From Acidimicrobiia bacterium (lineage in GTDB: Bacteria; Acidobacteriota; Vicinamibacteria; Vicinamibacterales; UBA2999): a stretch of 41,628 bases of DNA. The position numbers and the translations under genes are program-made. The notes under the pieces were generated by a model that was not told the origin of the DNA, did not search any database, and saw nothing but the letters and a program-made list of their open reading frames with translations. Position 1 is the first letter of the stretch. The number at the start of each line of letters is the position of its first letter. The stretch lies in NCBI GenBank assembly GCA_016871375.1, contig VFYY01000017.1, forward strand, positions 1 through 41,628, written 5' to 3'. Positions 33,781 through 41,628 of the stretch are shown one piece after another.

Positions 33781-34926
33781 ATGGCGACGGCCGAAAAAGA
33801 GAAACCCAGGGGTGGGCTGGAGGACGTCGTCGCGACGTCCTCCGCGATCTGTTACCTCGACGGCGATCGCGGCGTGCTCGCCTACTGCGGCTACGACATC
33901 CACGACCTGGCGAAGAACGCCACGTTCGAGGAGGTCTGCTACCTGCTGTGGCACCGCCGGCTGCCGACGAAGGCGGAGCTGGGCGACCTGCAGTCGCAGC
34001 TCGCGGCGGCGCGTCCGCTGCCGGAAGCGATCATCCGCCTGATGAAGTCGCTGCCTCCCGTGGACGGGATGGACGCGCTGCGCACGCTCACCTCCGCCCT
34101 CGCGCACTACGACGCGGACGCGAGCGACGCGTCACCGGCCGCGCAGTACCGCAAGGCCGTCCGCCTCACCGCGCAGATCGGCGCCATCGTCGCCACCTGG
34201 GGCCGGCTGCGGGCCGGCGGCGGCGTGATCGCCCCGGATCCGGTGATGGGCCACGCGGCGAACTTCCTGTACATGCTGACGGGCGAGCGGCCGAACCCGA
34301 CCGCCATCCGCGCGTTCGACGTCGCGCTGACGCTGCACGCGGACCACGAGCTCAACGCCTCGACGTTCGCGGGGCGCGTCGCGGCGGCGACGCTCACCGA
34401 CATCTATTCGGCGACCGTCGCGGCGATTGGCACGCTGAAGGGACCGCTGCACGGCGGCGCCAACGCCGAGGTCATGAAGATGCTGCTCGACTTCGGGCAG
34501 ACGGCAGGCCCGGAGCGGGTGGAGGAGGCCGTCCGCGCGAAGCTGGCGCGGAAGGAAAAGATTCCGGGCTTCGGCCACCGCGTATACCGCACCGAGGATC
34601 CCCGCGCCACGCACCTGCGGCAGATGTCGCGCGAGCTCGGCCGCCGCGCCGGCGTGCCGCAGTGGTACGACATGTCGGAGCGCATCGAGGCGCTCGTCAA
34701 GGGCGAGAAGAAGCTGAACCCGAACGTGGATTTCTACTCGGCGTCCACGTATTACGTGCTCGGCATCCCGGTCGATCTCTACACGCCGATCTTCGCGGTG
34801 AGCCGCATCTCCGGCTGGACCGCGCACGTGCTGGAGCAGTACGCGAACAACCGGCTGATCCGGCCGCGCGCGGACTACACGGGCCCCGAGTACCCGCAGC
34901 GCTTCGTTCCCATCGCTGACAGGTAG
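33781..34926 (+). CDS. Citrate synthase (or 2-methylcitrate synthase)
   Basis: A 381-residue type II-like short citrate synthase condensing acetyl-CoA (or propionyl-CoA) with oxaloacetate. The catalytic triad is visible as His in LHADHELNASTFAGRV, His in KGPLHGGANAEVMKML and Asp in NPNVDFYSASTYYVLGI. The CoA-binding GFGHRVYRTEDPRA is also present. The short dimeric form without an N-terminal extension overlaps in sequence with methylcitrate synthase (PrpC), and no prp genes are nearby to decide between them. AGGAG 17 bp upstream is distant, and TAGGAT close to the ATG could act as a -10 for a near-leaderless transcript. Confidence 0.92.
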   Translation: MATAEKEKPRGGLEDVVATSSAICYLDGDRGVLAYCGYDIHDLAKNATFEEVCYLLWHRRLPTKAELGDLQSQLAAARPLPEAIIRLMKSLPPVDGMDALRTLTSALAHYDADASDASPAAQYRKAVRLTAQIGAIVATWGRLRAGGGVIAPDPVMGHAANFLYMLTGERPNPTAIRAFDVALTLHADHELNASTFAGRVAAATLTDIYSATVAAIGTLKGPLHGGANAEVMKMLLDFGQTAGPERVEEAVRAKLARKEKIPGFGHRVYRTEDPRATHLRQMSRELGRRAGVPQWYDMSERIEALVKGEKKLNPNVDFYSASTYYVLGIPVDLYTPIFAVSRISGWTAHVLEQYANNRLIRPRADYTGPEYPQRFVPIADR

Positions 34927-34949
34927 TAGGTCGTCGGGACGTACGTCGT

Positions 34950-34967
34950 GTCCGGCTTCAGCCGGAC
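34950..34967. repeat. Palindrome GTCCGGCT-TC-AGCCGGAC
   Basis: Eight-bp arms around TC, 24 bp after the citrate synthase stop, preceded by degenerate GGTCGTC heptamers. It probably acts as a terminator-like hairpin or is another dispersed palindrome. Confidence 0.7.
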
Positions 34968-34990
34968 CAAACTGGGATACAGTCCTCGGC

Positions 34991-35134
34991 GTGCCGCAGG
35001 CGGTCATCGACAACCCGATTCTGAACTCCGCGTTCTCCGAGCCGACACGACACTTCCGCTTCGGCGACGAGGGCATCACGAACGACATCGTCGACAAGCG
35101 GCGCACGAGCTCGTACTTCATCCCGATCGCCCAG
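34991..35134 (+). pseudogene. Remnant: N-terminus of a DEAD-helicase restriction endonuclease
   Basis: A GTG-started frame reads MPQAVIDNPILNSAFSEPTR followed by HFRFGDEGITNDIVDKRRTS and SYFIPIAQ. I recognise this as the conserved opening of large type III-like restriction endonucleases (res subunit/BPTD_3080 group), proteins of around 1000 residues. Here homology stops after about 48 residues; the frame then runs through unrelated codons to a stop at 35194. No helicase or nuclease domain follows. It is therefore a deletion relic. The call rests on memory of the family's N-terminus and should be checked by a protein search. Confidence 0.65.
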
Positions 35135-35144
35135 CGGCGAATAT

Positions 35145-35210
35145 ACCGACTCCGACGGCAAGCCGCGTCGTGTCGCCGTGTCGATCGGCCCTGAGCACGG
35201 AACCGTCGGC
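35145..35210 (+). pseudogene. Remnant: fragment resembling the partner DNA methyltransferase
   Basis: In the third plus-strand frame, codons 35145-35210 read TDSDGKPRRVAVSIGPEHGT followed by VG. I associate this D-G-K-P-R-x-V-A-V-S-I-G-P block with the C-terminal part of adenine-specific methyltransferases encoded beside the restriction enzyme above. It is only 22 codons long and is followed by stop codons and repeats. The two remnants are 10 bp apart in the order nuclease start, methyltransferase end, as expected if one deletion removed most of the module. The identification is tentative. Confidence 0.45.
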
Positions 35211-35240
35211 TCAAGGTGTACGACGTGGCGGCGGTTCCTT

Positions 35241-35333
35241 CCGTGTGACGGGCCGACTAAAGTCGGCCCCTACGACTAGAGTCGGCCCCTACGACTACCG
35301 TGTGACGGGCCGACTAAAGTCGGCCCCTACGAC
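35241..35333. repeat. Two direct 36-bp copies of a GGGCCGACT palindrome plus a partial third
   Basis: Units starting CCGTGTGACGGGCC at 35241 and 35298 (57 bp apart) each hold GGGCCGACT-AA-AGTCGGCCC (35250-35269 and 35307-35326) and end CCCTACGAC. A half copy, AGAGTCGGCCCCTACGAC, lies between them at 35278-35295. Confidence 0.9.
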
Positions 35334-35361
35334 CTACGACCTACGACCTACCACCTACGAC
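35327..35361 (+). repeat. Heptamer tandem array (CTACGAC x5)
   Basis: Five uninterrupted 7-bp units with one variant (CTACCAC) continue directly from the tail CTACGAC of the palindromic repeat. They lead up to the lepA -10 element, so the heptamer appears to be an expansion of the palindrome's end. Confidence 0.88.
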
Positions 35362-35364
35362 CTA

Positions 35365-35386
35365 GCAGTTATAATTTCCTGATCGT
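35365..35386 (+). promoter_or_regulatory. lepA promoter core
   Basis: GCAGTTATAATTTCCTGATC followed by GT contains TATAAT at 35370-35375 and ends 5 bp before the lepA ATG. It parallels the motif at 31721-31740. The -35 position falls in the heptamer array. The implied leader is about 10 nt. Confidence 0.6.
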
Positions 35387-35391
35387 TCTCC

Positions 35392-37193
<1,802 letters not shown>

Positions 37194-37194
<1 letters not shown>

Positions 37195-37221
37195 GCGGGC
37201 AGCGGGCAGCGGGCAGCGGGC
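37194..37221 (+). repeat. Heptamer tandem array (AGCGGGC x4)
   Basis: Four perfect AGCGGGC units span the lepA-lepB boundary, beginning in the lepA stop codon. If lepB starts at ATG 37191, the array is translated as SGQRAAGSGQ. Confidence 0.92.
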
Positions 37222-37229
37222 AGAAGAGC

Positions 37230-37874
37230 ATGGCGTATACGGAACACCGGAAATCCACGGCCCGCGAGTACTTCGAGTCGATCTGCGTCGCCGTCATCCT
37301 CGCGCTCTTCGTCCGCACGTTCATCGTCCAGGCGTTCAAGATCCCGACCGGGTCGATGGAGAACAACCTCCTCATCGGCGACCACCTGCTCGTCAACAAG
37401 TTCGTCTTCGCGCCGACGATGAGCGCCGCGGAAAACAGCGTCCTCCCGATCGATCCCATCCGGCGCGGCGACATCGCCGTGTTCAAGTACCCCGAGGATC
37501 CCGAGCGCGACTTCATCAAGCGCGTCATCGGGCTGCCCGGCGAGACCATCGAGGTCCGCAACAAGATGGTCTTCGTCGACGGCACGCCGCTGGACGAGCC
37601 CTACGTGCACTTCCTGATCCCGCCCGGCGAGAACGGGACCCACGACTTCGACGTGCGCGTGCAGTACGGCCCGGTGACGGTGCCCGAGGGGCACTACTTC
37701 ATGATGGGGGACAACCGCGACAACTCGCAGGACAGCCGCTACTGGGGGTTCCTGCCGCGCGACTACGTGAAGGGGAAGGCGCTCTTCGTCTATTTCTCCT
37801 TCGGGGAGAACGAGCCCGACGCGGGCAACGTCCTGAACGTCCGTTGGAATAGAATCCTTCACCAGATCCATTGA
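37230..37874 (+). CDS. lepB: Signal peptidase I
   Basis: A 214-residue membrane serine protease that removes signal peptides from exported proteins. One membrane span (ICVAVILALFVRTFIVQAF, about residues 18-36) precedes catalytic Ser42 in IPTGSMENNLL. The general base Lys97 lies in RDFIKRVIGLPGE, and box E is GDNRDNSQDSRYWG. ATG 37230 (MAYTEHRKSTAREYF) is preferred because the alternative ATG 37191 overlaps the lepA stop and adds 13 residues encoded largely by the heptamer array. The upstream start would give tight coupling to lepA, so it cannot be excluded. The stop overlaps the next gene. Confidence 0.94.
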   Translation: MAYTEHRKSTAREYFESICVAVILALFVRTFIVQAFKIPTGSMENNLLIGDHLLVNKFVFAPTMSAAENSVLPIDPIRRGDIAVFKYPEDPERDFIKRVIGLPGETIEVRNKMVFVDGTPLDEPYVHFLIPPGENGTHDFDVRVQYGPVTVPEGHYFMMGDNRDNSQDSRYWGFLPRDYVKGKALFVYFSFGENEPDAGNVLNVRWNRILHQIH

Positions 37875-38227
37875 TCAAGACGGTCATCAGCGTTCTGATC
37901 ACGCTGGCCATCCTGAACGCCTGCGCCAGGATGGGGATGGCGGCGTTCAACTACTTCCAGCTGAAGGACGAGGCCGAGCAGCTCATTCTGTTTGGCTCCC
38001 GCAGCAGCACCGACCAGCTCCACGACCGCATCGTCGAATACGCCGACGGCCTCGGCGTGCCGCTCTATCCCGAGGACCTGTACGTGACCCGCGAGGAGGA
38101 CCGGACCTACGTGGACGCGTACTACACGCAGCCCGTGGAGGTCTTCCCGGGGGTCACGGTGCCGGTGGAGCTGTCCTTCTCGGTGGATACGATCGCCGTC
38201 GACACCGGCGGCGCCCGCGCCCGCTGA
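37871..38227 (+). CDS. DUF4845-like membrane-anchored protein
   Basis: A 118-residue protein starting at TTG 37871, which overlaps the lepB stop (TTGA). It has an N-terminal hydrophobic anchor (MIKTVISVLITLAILNACAR, then MGMAAFNYF) and an extracytoplasmic domain of about 85 residues rich in acidic and aromatic residues (EDLYVTREEDRTYVDAYYTQ and the strand-like PVEVFPGVTVPVELSFSVDT). A short protein of this kind directly after lepB is the usual position of DUF4845 genes. Its role is unknown; coupling to signal peptidase suggests a link to protein export. The Cys in LNAC could be mistaken for a lipobox, but the spacing is not typical. Confidence 0.78.
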   Translation: MIKTVISVLITLAILNACARMGMAAFNYFQLKDEAEQLILFGSRSSTDQLHDRIVEYADGLGVPLYPEDLYVTREEDRTYVDAYYTQPVEVFPGVTVPVELSFSVDTIAVDTGGARAR

Positions 38228-38233
38228 TCGTTC

Positions 38234-38866
38234 TTACCCCGCCAGAAGTTCCCGCGCTCGTGCCGCGTCCGCCGTCGCGTCGGCCTCGAGCTGCCGTGCT
38301 TCCTCGGAGACGCGCGCCGCAAAGCTGGTGTCGGAGAGACCTTTCAGGTTGACGGCGATGTTGAGGGCGGCGCCGCGAAGGGCCGCGAGCAGGAGCTCCA
38401 CGGCAACGCCCGTGTCGCTGGCCGCGTTGGGATTGCCCGCCGCGGCGACGATCGTCGCGCCGCGCATCGCCTGCTGACACACGCGCATCGTCTCGAGCGG
38501 CGTCTCCGTTGCGGCCCTCATGGCCGTGTCGATGGCGGCGCGGCGCGCCTGCTTCTCGGCGTCGGTGGCCTTCGGCAGCCGCGTCGCGCTGACCACGGCC
38601 TTGTACGCGTCGCTGTCGTCGTCCACGAGCGACATGAGCTCGTCGCGCAGCGGGCGCAGCCGCGCGGAGGCCTCCGAGAGATCCGCCGCTTCCTCGGGCG
38701 CGCCCCGCTTCGTCTTCGGCAGGCCGGCGACCATGATCAGCAGGGAGGCGCCGATGGCGGCCGCCAGCGCCGACGCCGAGCCGCCGCCGGGCACCGGCTC
38801 GTTCGACGCGAACGCGTCGAGAAGGTCGGTGACGACCATGGATGCGTAGCTGGGTTCAGAAGTCAT
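38234..38866 (-). CDS. Formimidoyl-tetrahydrofolate cyclodeaminase family protein
   Basis: A 210-residue, mostly helical protein matching the cyclodeaminase (FTCD_C) domain, which converts 5-formimino-THF to 5,10-methenyl-THF with release of ammonia. It shows LDAFASNEPVPGGGSASALA (family glycine-rich loop, about residues 15-34), LVDDDSDAYKAVVSA, ATETPLETMRV and DTGVAVELLLAALRGAALNI. It overlaps the hutI stop by 4 bp (ATGA), tying it to histidine breakdown: HutI makes formiminoglutamate, and this enzyme would act after formimino transfer to folate. The formiminotransferase partner (FTCD_N) is not in the window. Its 3' end converges with DUF4845, leaving 6 bp. Confidence 0.9.
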   Translation of the reverse strand: MTSEPSYASMVVTDLLDAFASNEPVPGGGSASALAAAIGASLLIMVAGLPKTKRGAPEEAADLSEASARLRPLRDELMSLVDDDSDAYKAVVSATRLPKATDAEKQARRAAIDTAMRAATETPLETMRVCQQAMRGATIVAAAGNPNAASDTGVAVELLLAALRGAALNIAVNLKGLSDTSFAARVSEEARQLEADATADAARARELLAG

Positions 38867-40119
38867 TGGGACCAGTACACTGCTTTTCCGCGCTTGATCA
38901 CCATACGAACGTTCGGCGCTCCCACGCGGATGAGGTCCGCGAGCGTGCCTTTGACGATCACCGCATCCATGAGCTTGCCCGGTTCGAGACTGCCCACCGA
39001 GTCCGCGCGGTCGAGCGACCAGGCCGCGTTGAGCGTCGCGGCGACGAGCGCCTCTTCGAGCGTCATGTGCATCGCGAAGCACGCCAGCGTCATCGCAAAC
39101 GGGATCGAGGGCGAGAAGCCGCCGCCAGGGTTGACGTCGGAGGCGAGCGCCACCGGCACCCCGCGCGCGATGAGCATGCGCGCGGGCGCGAACCGGCCGA
39201 GCTTGAGATAGAAGGCAGCCGAGGGCAGCAGCACGGCGGCGACGCCGGCCTTCGCCAGTGCATCGGCGCCGGCTTCGTCAACGAAGATCAGGTGGTCGGC
39301 GGACCGCGCGCCGACCCGCGCCGCGACCTCGCTGCCGCCGCTGCGCGCCAGTTCGTCGGCGTGCAGGCGCGGCTTCAGGCCCGCCGCTGTCGCGGCGGAC
39401 AGAATCGTCAGCGTCTCCTCGGGCGTGAACGCGCCCTCGTCGCAGAAGACGTCGCACCACTCGGCGAGCGCCTCCTCGACCACCTCGGGAATCATTTCCT
39501 CGATCACCAGCCGGATGTAGTCGTTGCGGCGGCCGCGGTAGTCGTCGGGGACGGCATGCGCGCCGAGAAAGGTCGGCACCAGGTCCACCGCGTGCTCCGC
39601 GTTCAGCCGCTGAATCGCCCGCAACTGCCGCAGCTCCGATTCCGTCGTCAGCCCGTAGCCGCTCTTCGCTTCGCACGTCGTCGTGCCGCACGCGAGCATC
39701 TCGTCGAGACGGCCGCGCGCCAGCGAGACGAGCTCGTCTTCCGACGCGGCGCGCGTCGCCGCGACCGTGCGCGCGATGCCACCGCCCCCGGCCGCGATGT
39801 CGGCGTAGCTCGCGCCGTCGAGGCGCCGCTGCAGCTCGTCGCGCCGATCGCCGGCGAACACGACGTGCGTGTGGGGATCGACGAAGCCAGGGAGGATGGT
39901 GCAGCCGCGCGCGTCGATGCGCATGGCGCCAGGCTGAACCTGGACGTGCTCGTGGAGACCGTTCGCCGGACCGGCGTAGACAACGCGGCCCTCCTGTGCC
40001 GCGACGACGCCTCCCTCGACCGCCGTGGCGTCCCGCTGCGCCGCGCCACGCCGGGGTGCCGGGCCCGCGCACGTGCAGACGCGGTCGGCGTGTTCGATGA
40101 GGAAGTCGGCGGCCTGCAT
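38863..40119 (-). CDS. hutI: Imidazolonepropionase
   Basis: A 418-residue amidohydrolase hydrolysing 4-imidazolone-5-propionate to N-formimino-L-glutamate, the third step of histidine degradation. Metal and substrate residues are visible in GFVDPHTHVVFAGDR (HxH), TTCEAKSGYGLT, PTFLGAHAVP, PRLHADELARSGG and ALASDVNPGGG (catalytic Asp). The N-terminus is slightly extended (MQAADFLIEHADRVCTCAGP) but matches the beta-sandwich subdomain. hutH and hutU are absent, so the hut genes are split. The ATG lies 7 bp after the stop of an MFS remnant, and the 3' end is coupled to the cyclodeaminase. Confidence 0.95.
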   Translation of the reverse strand: MQAADFLIEHADRVCTCAGPAPRRGAAQRDATAVEGGVVAAQEGRVVYAGPANGLHEHVQVQPGAMRIDARGCTILPGFVDPHTHVVFAGDRRDELQRRLDGASYADIAAGGGGIARTVAATRAASEDELVSLARGRLDEMLACGTTTCEAKSGYGLTTESELRQLRAIQRLNAEHAVDLVPTFLGAHAVPDDYRGRRNDYIRLVIEEMIPEVVEEALAEWCDVFCDEGAFTPEETLTILSAATAAGLKPRLHADELARSGGSEVAARVGARSADHLIFVDEAGADALAKAGVAAVLLPSAAFYLKLGRFAPARMLIARGVPVALASDVNPGGGFSPSIPFAMTLACFAMHMTLEEALVAATLNAAWSLDRADSVGSLEPGKLMDAVIVKGTLADLIRVGAPNVRMVIKRGKAVYWSQ

Positions 40120-40126
40120 GCTGCCG

Positions 40127-40258
40127 CTATGCGGGAACCGTGGCGACCCCGGTCGTTATCGTCGGCGACAGGACAGCCAGCACCTGCCGATCGACGAACG
40201 ACAGCCGCGAGCACAACGCCATCCCGAGGCACGGGATCCACATGCGCCAGTTCGCCAC
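40127..40258 (-). pseudogene. Remnant: N-terminus of an MFS transporter
   Basis: A 43-codon GTG-started frame reads ANWRMWIPCLGMALCSRLSF followed by VDRQVLAVLSPTI, then TTGVATVPA and a stop. The NWRxWIPCLGMALCS-x-LSFVDRQVLAVLSPTI stretch is the first transmembrane segment and loop of a major facilitator (sugar/anion) transporter, normally about 400-450 residues. The remaining spans are missing. One Arg (in CSRLSF) breaks the hydrophobic span where Trp is expected, as in decay. It sits between a DUF167 remnant and hutI on the same strand; the operon seems to have lost a transporter. Confidence 0.6.
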
Positions 40259-40264
40259 GACGCC

Positions 40265-40429
40265 TCAGATTGTAGTGCGGGCCTCGGCCGCCGCCTTCGT
40301 CATGCCGGCGACGGCCACGCGCTTGGCGCGGCTGCGCCCGCCGGCGACGATCGTCACCGCGCGCTTCGGCACGCCGCGCGCCTTCGCGAGCACCTCGATG
40401 ACGACGCCCTCAGCGGTGGCCGCGATCAC
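40265..40429 (-). pseudogene. Truncated DUF167 (YggU-like) gene
   Basis: A 54-codon GTG-started frame that overlaps the dehydrogenase stop as GTGA. It contains EVLAKARGVPKRAVTIVAGG and RSRAKRVAVAG, the hallmark C-terminal half of DUF167 proteins (L-A-x-x-L-G-V-P-K-x-x-V-x-I-V-x-G-x-x-S-R-x-K). The N-terminal half and the conserved P-x-D/E-G-x-A-N segment are missing or contracted (TAEGVVIEV). It still keeps an intact frame, a coupled start and a stop. It is either a shortened functional variant or a relic; I favour relic because the neighbouring frame is also a fragment. Confidence 0.65.
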
Positions 40430-41418
40430 GGCACGGCGGTGACGTCGAGGAGGACCTTCAGCACGGGCTTGCTCCGCGCATGCTCGAGCGCGTCCACACC
40501 CTCTGAGAGGTTGAACCGGACCGAGATGAGCGGGAGCACCTTGACGCTGCCGTCCTGGAGCGCGGTCAGCGCCTTGCCGAACGGGCCGCAGCGCGATCCG
40601 ATGACGGTCACTTCGTCGATCACGATCGGCGCCAGCGCCAGCGTCTGGGTTCCGGCGACGGTGGTCTTCAGCACGACGGTGCCTCGCGGGCGCACGATCC
40701 CGAGCGCCGTCGGGAGGCCCGTGTCGGAGCCGGTGCAGTCCACCACGATGTCCGCCATCCGCTCCGGCGGAAGCTCGGACAGCGGACACGTCGCGATGCC
40801 GAGCGATCGCAGCAGCGCCAGCTTGTGCGAGTGCTTGCCGACGACCGTGACGTACGGCGTCAACGTGGAGAGCACCTGGGCGCACAGGTTGCCCAGGCGG
40901 CCGTCGCCGAGCACCACCACGCGATCGGTCCGCGTGACGTTCAGCTGCGCCGGGATCTGGAATGCCGCCGCGACGGGTTCGGTGAACACGGCGGCGTCGG
41001 TCTCGACCTCGTCGGGGACGACGTGGAGGTTGCGCTCGGGGACGGCGATCATGTCGGCGAACGCGCCGTCGTGGTCGAGGATGCCGAGCACGCTGCGGCT
41101 GGAGCAGTGCGTCGGGTGGCCGGCGCGGCAGGTCTCGCACTCGCCGCAGCTGCAGTTGATCTCGCCGACGACGCGGCGGCCCTCGAAGACGCCGCTCTCG
41201 GCGACGCCGACGAACTCGTGGCCGAGCACGCCGCGAAAGCCCGGTCTCCCGGAACGACTTCGCGTCGTTCCTCCAATGTAACCGCCTACCAGCTGCAGGT
41301 CGGTCTCGCAGATGCCCGCGCGCAGCACGCGCACGAGCACTTCGCCGGGACGGGGAGTCGGTGTCGGGTAGTCGGTGCGGAGCGAGACACCGGTGTCGCT
41401 CAGGGCCAGGGCACGCAC
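40426..41418 (-). CDS. Zinc-dependent MDR alcohol/threonine dehydrogenase-like, with palindrome insertion
   Basis: A 330-residue medium-chain dehydrogenase. Catalytic zinc ligands are Cys37 in GICETD and His67-Glu68 in GVLGHEFVGV. A four-Cys structural zinc loop is present (NCSCGECETCRAGHPTHC), followed by a Rossmann fold (VVVLGDGRLGNLCAQVLS). The family oxidises alcohols or polyols with NAD(P); the substrate is not identifiable. Residues 48-58 (IGGTTRSRSGR) interrupt the stretch that normally reads like LVGGYxGFRGVLGHEF. This insert is encoded by the inverted repeat GGAACGAC/GTCGTTCC, so a palindrome has entered in frame just before the catalytic zinc site. A GTGA overlap couples it to the DUF167 remnant. 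Confidence 0.9.
   Translation of the reverse strand: MRALALSDTGVSLRTDYPTPTPRPGEVLVRVLRAGICETDLQLVGGYIGGTTRSRSGRPGFRGVLGHEFVGVAESGVFEGRRVVGEINCSCGECETCRAGHPTHCSSRSVLGILDHDGAFADMIAVPERNLHVVPDEVETDAAVFTEPVAAAFQIPAQLNVTRTDRVVVLGDGRLGNLCAQVLSTLTPYVTVVGKHSHKLALLRSLGIATCPLSELPPERMADIVVDCTGSDTGLPTALGIVRPRGTVVLKTTVAGTQTLALAPIVIDEVTVIGSRCGPFGKALTALQDGSVKVLPLISVRFNLSEGVDALEHARSKPVLKVLLDVTAVP
41251..41271. repeat. Inverted repeat GGAACGAC-TTCGC-GTCGTTCC within the dehydrogenase gene
   Basis: Perfect 8-bp arms with a 5-nt loop. On the coding (minus) strand it reads GGAACGAC-GCGAA-GTCGTTCC and is translated as GTTRSRS. Confidence 0.85.
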
Positions 41419-41443
41419 CCGGTCAGTCTACATGGCGCCCGGT

Positions 41444-41628
41444 TCAGTCAGAGGCGGGGAGATCCTGATCCTCCTCCGGCGCCTGTTCCCAGGTCAGCGC
41501 GACGCGGCCGGTGATGATCGGCCACTGCACGTTCCAGTAGATGTCTTCCCCGGGCCAGAAGAGCGAGTAGCGCTTGACGCGCGGCGCGCGCGGGGGAGCG
41601 GGCGCGCCCGTCGGCGCAAGCGCGCGCT
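41444..41628 (-). CDS. C-terminal end of an unidentified protein, partial
   Basis: The minus-strand frame from the right edge to a TGA at 41444-41446 gives about 60 residues. A Pro/Ala/Arg-rich stretch is followed by VKRYSLFWPGEDIYWNVQWP, IITGRVALTWEQAPEEDQD and LPASD. The aromatic- and acid-rich end looks like real coding sequence and keeps the local codon bias (strong G/C third positions), and it stops 25 bp before the dehydrogenase start on the same strand. I do not recognise the family, and the N-terminal part is outside the window. Confidence 0.55.
   Translation of the reverse strand, partial: RALAPTGAPAPPRAPRVKRYSLFWPGEDIYWNVQWPIITGRVALTWEQAPEEDQDLPASD

Noticed and set aside
35241-35333. 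Repeated 36-bp units with a partial copy between, superficially like a small CRISPR array.
   Set aside because: Units are perfect palindromes, the spacing is irregular, the intervening sequence is a half repeat and not a unique spacer, and no cas genes are nearby.
34948-35382. A 144-codon plus-strand frame through the gap before lepA.
   Set aside because: Much of its translation comes from palindromes and heptamers (for example RVTGRLKSAPTT twice), while the recognisable residues lie in other frames.
37845-37856. TAGAAT near the lepB 3' end as a -10 for the DUF4845 gene.
   Set aside because: The hexamer is within lepB coding sequence, lacks a -35, and the TTGA overlap already explains expression by coupling.

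Overview
The window is a GC-rich, gene-dense bacterial chromosome segment. It carries a nearly complete meso-diaminopimelate-type division and cell-wall (dcw) cluster and a set of housekeeping genes. Gene order, many GTG/TTG starts and the mix of lar, hut, dcw and polyprenol-phosphate sugar transferase genes suggest an Acidobacteriota genome, possibly Vicinamibacteria. That placement is inference; there is no rRNA here to test it.

Layout. 1-3331 (minus): ychF followed by a chain of glycosyltransferase genes (a GT4-like N-terminal stub, then three DPM1/GtrB-like GT2 enzymes, the last cut by the window edge). 3447-19946 (plus): a sigma70-type promoter and three 10-bp-spaced MraZ boxes, then mraZ-rsmH-ftsL-ftsI-murE-murF-mraY-murD-ftsW-murG-murC-ftsQ-ftsA-ftsZ, mostly overlapping by 1-11 bp. 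murB and ddl are absent. 20074-24788: a B12-binding radical SAM protein, a small unknown protein, acpS, pgeF, an RNase HI, a coiled-coil zinc-ribbon protein and a tRNA with a CAU anticodon (probably Ile2). 24885-31687 (minus): larB-mutS2-dnaG-rpoD, tightly coupled. 31765-34926 (plus): a cellulose-synthase-like glycosyltransferase, a small membrane protein and citrate synthase. 34927-35391: a gene-poor stretch holding fossils of a restriction-modification module and repeats. 35392-38227: lepA-lepB-DUF4845. 38234-41628 (minus): a partial unknown gene, a zinc-dependent dehydrogenase, two gene remnants (DUF167 and MFS), hutI and a formimidoyl-THF cyclodeaminase-like gene.

The most unusual feature is a dense layer of short repeats over an otherwise conventional gene set. 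Four kinds are visible: (i) perfect or near-perfect 18-30 bp palindromes, usually written as GGGGC...GCCCCTAC; (ii) heptamer tandem arrays at gene boundaries, each locus with its own heptamer but the same 7-bp period; (iii) CCCTGAGC-N3-GTCGAAGGG-type palindromes; (iv) a GGGGTCAGACCCC inverted pair. Several lie in frame inside essential or conserved proteins: the FtsI C-terminus, MurF, the FtsQ N-terminus, MutS2 twice and the dehydrogenase. They have apparently been converted into short peptide insertions.
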